Origin: Apis mellifera
Lineage: Eukaryota; Arthropoda; Insecta; Hymenoptera; Apidae
NCBI RefSeq assembly: GCF_003254395.2
Contig: NC_037652.1
Location: forward strand, 2,195,001 to 2,259,000
Direction: 5' to 3'
DNA: 64,000 bases
Part shown: positions 25,601 to 38,279 of the stretch, piece by piece
Layout of the letters: each line of letters begins with the position of its first letter
How positions within the stretch are numbered: position 1 is the stretch's first letter
Notes under the pieces: model-generated
Seen by the model: the letters and a program-made list of their open reading frames with translations, nothing else
The model's database searches: none
Told to the model about the DNA's origin: nothing
Made by a program: the position numbers and the translations under genes

Positions 25601-28600
25601 GATAATTTCCATAAATCACGTGTCCTTCAAATTGTTTGATCTCTCTATTGGGATTTCGCCTTTTTTCATTCTCTAGAATGTTACGTACGACGCATTCTAA
25701 TGCATACGACATACTAAATAAATCCATTATATATAGATACTATTACAAGTGTTAATCCGAGTGTAATTCATGATTACACTATTCTTTATTCTAAAAATAT
25801 TTTCTAGCATTTTTTTACAATTGTATAAAAATGTAATAAATTACAATTGTATGAAAAATGTAATAAATTAATATCCATAACTAGAATAAAATGGATAAAT
25901 AATAAATAAAATAAAGAAAAATAAAAATCAATATTTTTGATAATAAATTTACTATTAATTTGAATTGATAAAAAAATGAGATTTTTATTATTTACTGTTA
26001 ATTATATTTATATTTTCTTATGATTAAAATATTTATATTAAAAATTGTTAATAGAAATTTATAAAAATAACATAGTAGTTTCTATATATAAAATTATTTT
26101 AATAAAGAAGATTTTAAAATTAATATTTATTTCTTCTTTTTTTTTCATATACAAAATTTACAGTTCAATGACAAATTGTATAGCTATTATTTCTAATTTG
26201 TAAGAATGATAAAGTAGGTTTCGAAGAGTGCAATTTTAATTATTATAGGTTAGGATATGCCGATGCAGTGATTTCAGATACATTATAATAGTTTTCCAAG
26301 TTTTGTGAAACTTGAAAAACTGGATCAAAGATTGTTTTTAGGTCAAGGTTTTAAGGCTAATAACTCGTAGAAGTTTATTTAATGAAAAAAAAAATCAAGG
26401 AATAGTTTTATATTATAATTTTTATTTTATTCGCAATTTAAGCTCAAAATTTTTTAAATTAAACAAAGTATTACATTATAAAAATTTTAACTTAAAAGTT
26501 TAATATTATAATTTTTTTAAATTAGAAAAAGAAATATCACGTATTAAAAAATTTATCCAAATCAAATTTCAATTTAAAAATGAATAATTTTTATCTTTAT
26601 ATGCATAGTTATGAATTCTCAATTACAAAAAATTATTATTTCTTACTAAATTAATTCATTTCACCAATGATATAGTAATATTATATTTGAGATAATATTA
26701 AATTAAAATTTATAAATTTTAAATATATAAAATCATATGAATTTTAGATTTTGTAGATTGAAAAATTACATTATAAATAGTTACGAAGAATTTCACGCAG
26801 AGAAAGAGAAACACATTTTCTCGGACGAGTAGAAATTCATAATTACACCAGCCTACTAATTAACATTGTCAAGGACGAAACGCTTCTTCTGTTCGATATA
26901 ACGTGACGAATTAATGAGGCGTACGATAATCACCATGATCTATTGATCGTTCTTTCTCCAGAAGTCATTTATTCATTTCACGCACTATGACTACGAAATC
27001 TTCTTTGTCGACAATGGATAGCAATAAAAAATAATTCTAGATCGAAGTTTGCGATATCTATTTCTATTATATCTTGTGATTCATCGATTTCGATAAAATA
27101 ATATTTTTAGTTTGTAAAATGATGCATAAAAATTTTATTGATTAAAATAAAATATATCATAATAAATATATACTGAAATATTTTATTAATAGAGAAATGA
27201 TTTTTATTTTGAAAAAAAGATTCTGCGATCATTATGGAAATTATTCTTATTTTAATTAAAAAATTTTCATTAATAGATTTTAATTTTTATGTTTTTATTT
27301 AAAGAAACAAATATTTTGTAACTCTAATAATGGATCATTTTGGTTTCGAATCGAATCTTAAATTAAATCGATTAAGTTTTGATTAAATTGTTAACAAAAC
27401 AATGATTTAGTGTAATTTGTAATTTTTTTCTTCAATATTGTTCTATTCTAAAATTGAAATATAGTTGGAAGAAGAGAAGAATCAATGAAAATACAATTTT
27501 ATTTTATTTCTTTTCTTTATAACGAAATCAACTCGCCACTTGAACGCAAATTCATATGCAAAAAAACAGAAAAACATGAATTCCCTAAGGATAAAAAGAT
27601 CTGTTGACGATTCATCAACAGTGTAAAAATAATTTTATTTCTACGTAAAAACAACAGATTCTTTCATCATTATAGACAACTTAATTAATCAAATGATAGG
27701 TCATGCCAATTACAAAGATGCATAATATGCAAACTAATTATGTAATAATGATTATAACATGATACGATGAAAAGAAGCATAGTAAATTAAAATATTAATG
27801 AAATTCAAAATAAATTTGATTTCAAATATACTGGATATGGATTTCTTGAATTTTTATAGAGAATCATGTTTTGTTTTTCAAGAGAAGAGATTAGAAAGAA
27901 AAAGAGAAAGATTAAAATTAAAAAGAAATAGAAAGTCTTTTATGATTATCAAAATAAATTATAAAATAATTTCTTATATATAAGAATATAATAATTTCTT
28001 ATATACATATAATAAATTCATTATATTATTAATAATTTTTCATTTTAATTGCATTTAGTTCTACTTTCTCGGCATATTTTTCTTAGAAATCAATAGTATG
28101 ATAATCTACCCTTGCGTGACAAGAGAAAAAAAGATTGATATGGTAGAAAAAAAAAAAGAAAGAAATACTAATAAAAATTTTATTTGCAAATAAATTTCCA
28201 TTATATTTCAATTACAAGAAAAGAATAATTTTTTGATTTATAAAAAATTTATTGATTTTACCAATATAATTTTTTGGAAAAAATTTTAAATTATACATAT
28301 ACACAATTATAATAAAGAAATTTAAAAATTCATATGAAATGAAAAATATAACACATATATAAATTTCATAAAATTTACAAAAGATTTCATCTTTATCTAA
28401 AACAAAATAAACATTTAAATCATAATGATAATAAATAAATTTATAATAAAATTAGATTTAATCTATATATAATAATATAAATTAGATAATAATATTAAAT
28501 AATATGAAATTAAATATTTATACCTATTATCTATATCTACTAATGTATCTATATTAATGTATTATATATCTACTTAATATAAAAATTTAAATCATAGTTA

Positions 28601-30866
28601 TAATAAAAATTTAATTATTGTCAAAGAATTTAATCTTTTTTTAAATGATATAATTAAATGAATTTTAATTAACTTGTTATTTAATCAAAAAATTGTGATA
28701 AAACTCGTAAAAGATAAAGATCGTGTTTAATGAAATCGTTTAGAAACTAGTATCTTACATAAAGCATCCCTCGAGGACAACAAGATTGTAACGTGGAGTA
28801 ATAGTCGTCGAGATCGTCCTTAAAAATAAAATTATCATTGTTTCATCTTCTCAATTTTCATTTTCTCATAGATCAAATGAGCATTAGTAATTGGTAAGAT
28901 TAATTATGTTTTGTAATTTGAACGAGATTGCCTGACTTGAACCTGCTTTATACTTACCTTTGTTAGAAATAATATGATTGTAATATTTTGTGAAATCATT
29001 ATATAATTTCTTAGCTCTTTAATATTGTATAGCATGTAATTACTATACATATTTGCAAATAAAGCGCGTAAATTTTAAGACTTCACAACATTTCATTTGT
29101 AATTTTTTTTTAAACATAATAAGATTTAATGAAGATAATTATTAGTGAAGATAATTGCAGTATAATTTAATATTTTTTACATTCTTTTTAATCAAATTGT
29201 TAACAAATAAAAAAGTATTCAAAATAAAACAAATTCTTCATTGCATTTAGACATTGAATTTTTGAATAATAAAACACTCAATATTTATAGTTTTACTGAA
29301 AACAAGATGCATGTATGAATCTCTTATTTGTTTTATAACAAAAAGATCGACTGTCTTTTATTAATATTTTAAATTAAAAATTAATTAATATCATTAATTA
29401 ACAAAATAACACGTGATATCGTATATTTAGAAAATATTAGATGAAAGTTAACTCTTGATTGGAATTTCAGTCTATTTTTTCAAATTTCTATTAATTTATC
29501 CAGACGCTTAATTATAAATTTTAATTTATGGATTTTTTGAATTTGTTATATATTATAAGATTATTAAAATGATAAATCTATCATAATGAATTAAAAATAA
29601 AAAAAATAAAAAAATATAAGGTCCATAAATTAAAAAATTACAACATTTAAAAAAAAATTTGAATTAAAAGTTTAAATTATATTTCAATTTCAATTAATAT
29701 AATTATTATTTTCAATTAAATTTAGGTTATATTAAATTAGTTTAATATAGATTAGATTAAATTATTATGATAAAAAATAATTAAGAATGAATAAGAAAAA
29801 ATAAGATTTATAAATAAATAAACTATAATACCTGATAGATAAATAGATAAATAAATTATGATATTAAAAAAAAAATCTTTGATTGAACATTACTTTTATA
29901 CTTTTGTACTTTTTAATTTGAAATTGAATTGAAAACATAAGCTTTACTTAAGTTATATGTTTCATAATAAAGTGTTGATTAAAGAGTGAAGAAATTTAAA
30001 TTCATAAATGTAATAAGTTTTATTAAAAAATAAATATATATATAGAAAAAAATCTAATCTAACTTAATTTAATTGAACCGACATGACTGAAAAATATAAT
30101 GAAAATTATAACGATATTGGACAGTAGATTTGAAGTTGATATTTTTAGAATCTAACTTGAAAAAATGAAAAATATAATTTTTTTAAATTTATTTTATTTA
30201 TCTAGTAATATCATTCATTTAAAATTTCTGATTTTAATTTTAAACTAATTTTTGGAATATATATTAGTAATGAATAATATTTATCAGTAAATAATATTTG
30301 ATATTAGATATGATTAAGAAAAAATAATTGGGAATTTTTTATAAGAAAGATTGATATACATATATCATCAAGAGAGTGATAACTATTTTGATAACTTGAA
30401 TAACTTAAATAGTTATTATTTTTTTATCATTATTAAAGAACAATAATGATTTAAATACTGATATGATATTAAAGATAATTTAAACATTGTAAATGTGACG
30501 TATTTAATGTAATAAATATCATTATATTCTATCTTGGTATCAAATATCTTACAATGAATTTTATTATTGGAAAATTGATATTTTTTCTTGTTGTTGATTC
30601 TTGATTATTATATAATTAAAATATTAATATATTATTAGCATTCAGATATCAAGTTCAGCTTGATTAGATCGTAGATTTTAAATGAAGATATTATTTGAAT
30701 TACTTACAAGTTATTCAATATCCTACGGTCAGTCTGACTAAAGTGATTCATATTTTCTTCATATTCTTTTTATTATTTTAACTCATTTATTTAAAACATA
30801 TCATAATTTACATTTATTTCAATATAATTATGTATAATATTTATGTGTATGTACGCAGGCGCGTGC

Positions 30867-30868
<2 letters not shown>
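22618..30868. other. Gene-free AT-rich stretch
   Basis: Low-complexity AT-rich DNA. Small GC-richer patches lie at 23590-23830, 24340-24600, 26790-27010, 27500-27640 and 28720-28830. Apart from the weak minus-strand candidate at 24343-24480, nothing resembles an exon. An imperfect hairpin (CTGTTGA...TCAACAG) lies near 27600-27621. Confidence 0.45.
24343..24480 (-). other. Possible minus-strand start exon (46 codons)
   Basis: On the minus strand an ATG (24480-24478) opens 46 codons (MSDVYLQRRGESHEYLRLLT...) that run exactly in phase 0 into a good donor, ATAAAA|GTAAGC. The patch is richer in GC than its surroundings. No downstream minus-strand exon was found and the peptide is unknown, so this may be chance or a noncoding antisense transcript. 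Confidence 0.2.

Positions 30869-30914
<46 letters not shown>
30869..30914. repeat. (GA)23 microsatellite
   Basis: Forty-six bases of uninterrupted GA, followed by AAGAGA. The frame through it (Arg/Glu alternation) is a repeat artefact, not a protein. Confidence 0.97.
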
Positions 30915-30921
<7 letters not shown>

Positions 30922-31279
30922 CAAAAGTAAAAGGAGAACGAACTGTTTTAAAAAAAAATAATGAATTTTTTTCAATTAATATATACTTATTGAATTATAA
31001 AAGCTATTATATATTTTTTATTTTTTGATAGATCATTTTTTTAATTTTTTATTATATACATAAGAATTTTTTTAATGCTCCTTTAAATTATATATAATAA
31101 ATAAATATATAAAAAATTATTCATAAAATAGATATTTTCCTATCAAGGAAACAATTGTAATTTATTCTAGAAGCAAAAGTCTAATTTTAATATGTATAAG
31201 AATATTAATCATCTTTCTAGGATAATCAATAATTAGACAATCAACAATTAAATATCTATACAAACTACAATATTTTGTA

Positions 31280-32380
31280 TCAGGAAAACTAAATTCTACT
31301 GAAATCCATATATTATTCTATTTCTTTTAACTCATCACAATATATATATATATTGTGTATATAATATATAATTCAAATCATATAATATAACAATATATTC
31401 AATTCTCAGAATTTCATTTCTTTTAATATCTGATGTAACTTTAAATAGCAATAAACCTAATTCTATATATTTCAAGACATCAAATTTTCAAAATTCTATT
31501 TTTTAAATATTTAGTCACATATAATTTTAAAAATAATTTTCATACAATTTTTATGTTCTAAAATATTTAATTTCTAAATTTTAGTTTTTTAATGTTTGAT
31601 TTAATGCAATTCCAAATAATAATTGTTTACATTCAAAATTTCAATTCTTCAAAAGTTTCATTTCTCTAATACTTGACTATATACAAATAAAAATTATTTA
31701 ATAATTTAGTTCGTAATATTTTTTAATATTTAAATTTCAAACTTTTATTCTTTAATATCTGATTTTAAACAATTATAGTCTTTATCTTCTAAAACTTCAA
31801 TCACAAAATATTTAATCTAATATAACAATCATATAACAATTTATTTCTATTCTTCTAAAAGATCTAATTTCTAAAACTTCATTCTTTATTTAATTATTTA
31901 TATTTATCGACTATCATCTTTTATTTACTTCTATGTTATCTAAAATATATTTTAAAATTCTATTCATTAATCTAATCCAATAATTTACATCTTCAAAATT
32001 TTAACGTTTCTCTTAAAATTTTTATCTCTCTCAATATTTAATCTAATATAATTTTAATTGATAAATACATATTTCCTAAAAGATCAATTTCTTCAACCAT
32101 CATGTAACAATTTACTTTTATATATTTTAGAATATTTAATTTCCAAAATTATATTTCTTAATATTTAAATAATATTTAACAATAAATCTTCAAAATTCCA
32201 ATCCAAGAATTTCATTTCTTTCAATATTTAACCTAAAACAATTTCAATTGACAACAATCCATTTCCATACTTTCTAAAAGATCCAATTTCTACAAATCCA
32301 GTTTTTAATAATCTAACCACTTATAATCTCAACTTCAATCCATTTCTTTACTATCCAAAACATCCAACTCTATAAATCAA
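31280..32380. repeat. Degenerate G-depleted tandem array ending at a GC island
   Basis: Roughly 75-80-base units, badly diverged, built from recurring blocks such as CTAAAAGATCCAATTTCT, TCAAAATTTCATTTCTTT and AATATTTAATCTAATATAAT. The + strand has almost no G: 32281-32340 has 15 C and 1 G by hand count. The array stops where the 32.4-kb GC island begins. Confidence 0.55.
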
Positions 32381-32389
32381 CTTTTTACG

Positions 32390-32851
32390 TAACGTACTAC
32401 TTACTCGACGAAGTGGAGCCGCAATAAGCACGGGGGGACGATACTTGCATGACAAGACCTTGCGGCTCACCACACACTATGTCCAAAGACCAAGACACTC
32501 ATGTTACGCCTATGTGTGTTGTCACGGCGTCGTGGATCCGTCTACGGGGATCAAGAAGCGCGGAAAACTCGTCTCGAGGTTGGTTAATGCGCGAACAAAC
32601 ACCTTCTTGTGGAGGGGTACCATAACGCTCCTCCCTTCGTGTCCTCCTTACATTTTTATATGAGCTTTTAGTGCGGTATCGTGCGTGGGATCGTTAGTGT
32701 CGCGAATGATTCCTCAACTTTTTTTGTTTTCAATTATTTTATTTTATTTTATTTTTTTCTTTTGTTTCTTCTTGTTCTGATGCTTTCGTATAATACGCGC
32801 GGAAGTGCGTGCGAATGATGGTGGATGTTCGAGGTGGTCGATTGAATTCTT
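32390..32851 (+). promoter_or_regulatory. GC-rich island: candidate promoter / unrecognised first exon
   Basis: About 460 bases of near-balanced composition with many CpG, unlike both flanks. Near its 3' end two adjacent ATGs (32815 and 32818) open MMVDVRGGRLNS and run into a donor TT|GTAAGG at 32851/32852, leaving phase 1. Joining to the 41722 exon would keep the frame open. Joining to 38289 would create TAG. Sequence before the island is C-rich and after it G-rich (32881-32940: 19 G, 6 C), as seen around the proven + strand exons. Likely an alternative leader of the Rab32 unit; inference. Confidence 0.35.
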
Positions 32852-34136
32852 GTAAGGTTTCCGCTAGTGAACCTTCAAAGAAAGTTCTGTTTCGTGAATT
32901 GGGCTGGGTGAATAGGACACGTGATCTGTTTTATGATTGGAATTTTTATTTGATTATGAGAAAAGAAAAAATATTGATTATGATTTTTTTTGTTTTTCTT
33001 TAGGGAATAGGAATTGATAATGGAAAAGTAGAAATATAAATATTATTAAATAGAAATTACTTGCTAGTTGATATGTATGAATATATCATGAAAATATCCA
33101 ACTGTATTTGCTGAATTTTATACAAAATTATAAGTATTTATTAGTAATGAGAATAATTTAAATAGTTAGTATTTTATTGTATAATGATGTTTTGATAATT
33201 TAAAAATAAAATAATACATTTAATTAAAAAACAAAAAGACAATTGTATATTTAAATTATATATCGTTGATAATATTTTTTTTAGTTAGTGATTTAAAAAA
33301 ATTAATAGAATTACTAAAAACGATTCAAACTTGAATTTTTTAAATGTAATTTCGAGTTTAAGTTATACGTTATTATTTGTTATTTATTATAAAATGTTTT
33401 CTAATATTTTCTAATCATTTTTTATTATAAAATATTTAGATAATTAAAATTCTTCACTTCTTTACTTTGTAAAGATTTTTTTGCTTTTATAATAAATATT
33501 AAAAATCAAATATCAACTATATTTCATTATAAATAGAATTTATAATTTGTATGGTTTTTTAGGAAGATTTCAATTCTATGTAAAAAAACATCGAGTTAAA
33601 CTTTGACCTATTTATCCCTATTCTCTTTTTACCTTCAGTTTTTTCACAGGAAACGAGGTCAAGATTCTTCTAATCATTTTTTATTCAGAAACTTGAAACA
33701 AGAGTACAGAATTTAGTACAGAATATACAAAGTAGAATCTTTACAAAGTAGAATATTTTTCTTTCGCTTAATTATCTTTTATTTTTGAGAAAGATATAAA
33801 AGAATTCAAAAATATAAAGACACTTATTTATTTATTATATATACAATTGGATATTTAAATAAATTATAATATTTATTAAATTTTATATATTTATATTATT
33901 TATATTATATTAAATTAATATAATAATTGATATAAGTAATATAATGTTCTGATTAAGTATGAATTACGTATTCAATGAATTATCTATTTCATATTTAATT
34001 TAGAAATGAAAGAATCAATCTTAAGAAAATAATTGAAGATAATTAAAATAAAATATAATAAAGAAATCAATAATTTCAAAATTTTAAATAAGATTGAAAA
34101 TTTTATCTTTTAAAAATAATATCTATTATCTTTATT
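32852..34136. other. Gene-free AT-rich stretch
   Basis: G-biased just after the island, then low-complexity AT. No exon seen. Confidence 0.5.
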
Positions 34137-34340
34137 TTAAATTATTTTGACGAAGTAATCATTTTGAAAGTATTTTTTAATGATCCATTTATAAGATCTC
34201 AAGTAGCGACCTCCTTCCTGACCTAGTGTCAAAGAACCTTGAGTTACCACAGTATCCAGGAAATCGCGAATAGTCACAGCTCCCAGGCTTCTCCATTTCA
34301 CTAACTTTCTACCCATAACAAACCTGATCTCTATTCGCAT
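34137..34340 (-). other. GC-richer patch with an open minus-strand frame, unrecognised
   Basis: Within about 34180-34345 the composition rises and a minus-strand frame starting at ATG 34340-34338 stays open for 67 codons (MRIEIRFVMGRKLVKWRSLG...). The last third is AT-rich intron-like sequence, so only the first 50 codons or so could be meaningful. No family recognised; a decayed insertion is possible. Confidence 0.2.
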
Positions 34341-34344
34341 GAAG

Positions 34345-35435
34345 CGTCCTTCAGATATTTATATTCACTATAGATATAATATGCATAAGATAGAGTATCC
34401 AGAAAAAAAGAGTATTGAATATAGAATTAACATAAATTATTTATATTATAAATTTTTTATTTATTATAGACATATTATAGAAAATAAAACAAAATATTTA
34501 GAGAACATCTATTTAATTAAAATTTAAAAAACATTATTTCAATTTTATCAGTCTTCAATTTATATTAAGTTTTCTATTTATTTATTTATTTATTAGAAAC
34601 AGTGTACCCAAGAATGTAGGTATCCATTGAATCCAAAATATATTTCTTCAGCTATAAGTCCATCAAAGATATAGTATAGATATATTAAAATAGAGTATTT
34701 AAAGAATATCTATTATACAAGACATTTATAGATTTGCTCTATTATAATATAAGACAGATTATTCAAGAAAATATTTATTAATTTCTTTCAATTGTTTTTT
34801 ATAAGTTTTCTATTTATATCATATATAGACCAGAATATTTAAGAAAATATCTAACAAATTCAAAAAACGTTTTTTATAGATTATTTATTTATCATAAAAA
34901 TATTCTACATAAGATATATAGGTAGATAAAAAGTTATTTCTTCAATTCTTAGAGATTTCCTATCTATCATACAGACATTTTCATTATAGAATAGAATTAG
35001 AAATTAAAAGATGTTTCTTCAATTACAATTTCTTTATTTATATAAATAGGATATTCAAAAGAACATAAAACCACAACATTTTCCTTCATTTATAAATTTT
35101 TTATCACAATATAATTAGAATCAATGGAATAAATAATATTCTCTAACTACAAGTCTCCCATTCATCAAAATACATTCTACATAAACAAAGTATCCAAAAA
35201 AATAGTTATCCAAAAGACTTTCAATTGTCTTTTCAACTGAGACTTATATACATAATATACAACTTATATACAAGTTTTCCATTCATAACAAAGATCAGAA
35301 TTATATATATCCAGAAGATATTCCTTCAATTATAAATCCCCTATTACATATGTATGTACTTACATACATGACAAATCATTCAATAGACCATCCACCGAAC
35401 TTAGAAGGCGTTCCTTCCCCTATCCATCATAGATA
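34345..35435. repeat. Degenerate tandem array abutting the Rab32 long-form 5' leader
   Basis: Roughly 70-75-base diverged units recur, made of blocks like TTCTTCAATTATAAGTTTCC, TATTTATCATA and AATATTTAAAGAAAATATCT. Increasingly G-poor toward its 3' end, where it meets the GC-rich leader at 35441. Confidence 0.55.
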
Positions 35436-35701
35436 TATATCCGTTCAGATAGGACAGACTAGCCGAGAAATAGAATAAGAGAAATAGAGGGGGAAACGTG
35501 GCGGATTATCCGTGGTGGCCGACCGGATCGAACCTAGAAAGGCGGTTGTTCTAAGGTTTCCACGCCGACTGTAGGAAGCCAGCCCGTGGACTGGCTCTCG
35601 AACCCGCCAGAGTGAGAATCGTGACTCGTGGATCGTTAAAAGATCAAGAAAATCGACTTGTTCCACTCCTACCCCATTAATCTGGCCCCCTTCTACCCCG
35701 G
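35436..35701 (+). promoter_or_regulatory. Rab32: Promoter / 5' leader of the long Rab32 form
   Basis: A sharp change from AT-rich repeats to GC-rich DNA. There is no ATG between 35441 and the start at 35702, as expected for a clean leader, and an in-frame TAA at 35678-35680 blocks upstream extension. An initiator-like TCAGAT lies at 35445-35450. No AG acceptor immediately precedes the ATG, so 35702 is probably in the first exon. Confidence 0.5.
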
Positions 35702-36041
35702 ATGGATCGGAACGAGAGCGCAAACGAGGGTGGAAGCTCGCCGGACACGGTGATCGCGCGCTCCTCGTCCGAAGAGGAGCGGAACAGGCTCGCGTGCAGC
35801 ACTTCCGGCGAGTACGTGACTGTGGGCGATAGCAGTTCCAGCCTGGACACGGTGACAAGCGTTGGCACGACCACCGTCTCGACCACCACCGACGCGACCG
35901 CCACAGAGGACAAAAAGAGGGGCAGATTCGGCGCGTTGAAGAGCAGCTTCCGCAAAGAGGGTGGATTGTTCAAGATTAAGAAGAAGAGCAGGCAGCTGGA
36001 CGAGCCGGCTGCCGAGCTTCAGCCGGATGTCGAGGAAAAAG
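35702..36041 (+). CDS. Rab32: Rab32 long-form exon 1
   Basis: 113 codons plus one base. The first 70 residues are acidic and Ser/Thr-rich (EEER, then alternating Thr/Ser around TTTVSTTTD). A basic segment follows near residues 71-97 (KKRGRFGALK and KIKKKSR). The donor AAAAAG|GTTCAT is weak, but its phase 1 fits the next exon exactly (G+AG = Glu). Confidence 0.75.
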
Positions 36042-38248
36042 GTTCATTTTTTGGAATCTGGTCCTTTGAGTTTGAGGAGGATTGTTGTGATTTCTTGAAA
36101 TGTTTATCTTTCTCTCCTTTTTTTTTTTTTTTTGATTTTCTGTCGTTTTCTATGAAGTTGATTTGATTTGTCATGAAATTTGCAAGGGTTAGTGAAGTTT
36201 TCTATGATCTTAGAGTTTTGGTTATAAGGTTGAAGTTTTGTGGTGAAATTAGATGTTGAAGTTTTGAATAGTTAAATAGATTTTGTATTAATATGTAATT
36301 AATAATTGAAAATATTTAAGATAAAAATTTACTTAAAAATAAAATTTAAAAAATTATTTATATTCCTTGGAAAGAATTTAGGATTCTTAAATTAGATCTT
36401 CCAATTGATATTTGAAGAGACACATTTATTTAAGTAAAATTCAATGAAATATTTACAAATTATTACATTGTAGTAATAATTTGTATTTATAAAAATTAGA
36501 ATTAATTTTTTTGAAGAAAAGAAAAAAAATTTAATGATTAAAATAAATTGAAAATCACTGGTATATCTCTGTTGGTTATTGTTTGCTTTGAGGATGATTG
36601 GTATTGGTTTGACGATAGCTATTGGTGGGAATATTGTTTTAAGGCTTCTTCAGGTGGTTTCAGGATTTACTTGTCTTTTTGATGATCTGAAAGAACTCTG
36701 TAGAATTTTTTAAAGATTTTTTTGTTTTATTATATTTATTTTGATTTTTAAAAAATTATTTTTTTATAAAATTTACTTTCTACTAATTTTAATTTCAATT
36801 TTAATTTGCTAATATTTATAATTATTTAGATGATCATCTCACTTTGAGATTTTTTTTCTGTGAACGTAGAATTGTTTGAAGTTGTCTCTTCATACATACA
36901 TTGTTTTTTTATTTATTTTATAAATAATTGACAATTACACAAAATTTTTTGTGACTTTTATCTTTTTATTATCTTTTTATTATTCTTACAAAATATTATT
37001 TTTTTTATTTTAGAGATAATCTTTCTTTAAAAAACGAATATTGGTTTATTTTAATATTAAGACAAGATTCAATATTATAAAGTTTTCTCTTTCTTTTTCA
37101 AATTGGATATTTTTCTTTGAAAGATACTTGTTTTAATCGTTATAATACTTGACACATAAAGTGATCAATAGGATTTTTTTGATTCTGAATTCCTTGAGAT
37201 GTTAATCATCTTAATGGTTGCATTGTATCTCGTTTATTATCAAACGATATTATCAAGAGCTGTTTAATTATAATGGATTTCTGTGATCGACTTATTTTTT
37301 GATTTACATAACTTTTAGCTCTGTTCATGTGCTAATTTTAGTCAATTAAAAATAAATAAATATACCTCTGACCCAATAGGATAATTTAATTAGAAAATAA
37401 TATAACATAAATCTTTCACATACAAATATAACACATTTTGCTCAAGTATTTATTATTTTAGTTTATTTTTAGAAAATACATAAAGTATTTTATTAATTTT
37501 TTTTATGAGTTCTAAATTTATAATATGCATTATATTTTTCTTAAGCATTAATTTAGCATTATACTTCATATACATTTATTACTTTTACCTATTTATTCGA
37601 TCAATACCCATCTATTGCCATTATATTTATCTATTATATTCTTTTTATTTTTGTAAAATCATAAAACCATTTTCAATTCTTCCAATTCATTCTTTAACTA
37701 CTCACCAATAAATCATATATTATATTTACTTTCACATCATATCCTTTACCAATCATGTATATATATCTATATATTTATGTATTCTATACCAATTATATTT
37801 ATTATAGTATATATTTTATACTTAATTAAATCACAAAATTATCTTTCACAATTTTAATCCATCCACTGTTCATCAACACATATTTATATTTACATTTTCA
37901 TAAATATGTTCACTAATCTAATGTTTACCAAATATTATATTTTTCTTTTTATATCTATTAAAAATGATCAAACTAAATATTTATCACTAAAAACAATATA
38001 TTATTATGCAAAATATTATATTTTCTTAACAATTTAACGTACCATATCTGATATTTATTATCAAATAAATAATATCAATTATATCTCTTCAATTAAAATC
38101 ACTAGACTGACTCTAACTCAATTCCCCTAAATCGGACATCATTCATCGCTTACCAAGAAATCTAAAAAAAAAAAAAAAATCTAAACCTCGAACTCGATAC
38201 AATCCCATAAAACTTCTCTATGAAATCTGTTCTCTGACCGGAAATCCC

Positions 38249-38279
<31 letters not shown>

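Noticed and set aside
30843..31028. Arg/Glu-repeat + frame
   Set aside because: Artefact of the (GA)23 microsatellite.
35445..35973. Two overlapping minus-strand frames of 137 and 98 codons over the Rab32 exon 1 region
   Set aside because: They are shadows of the GC-rich + strand leader and exon; the + frame has matching splice phase and a long coherent product.
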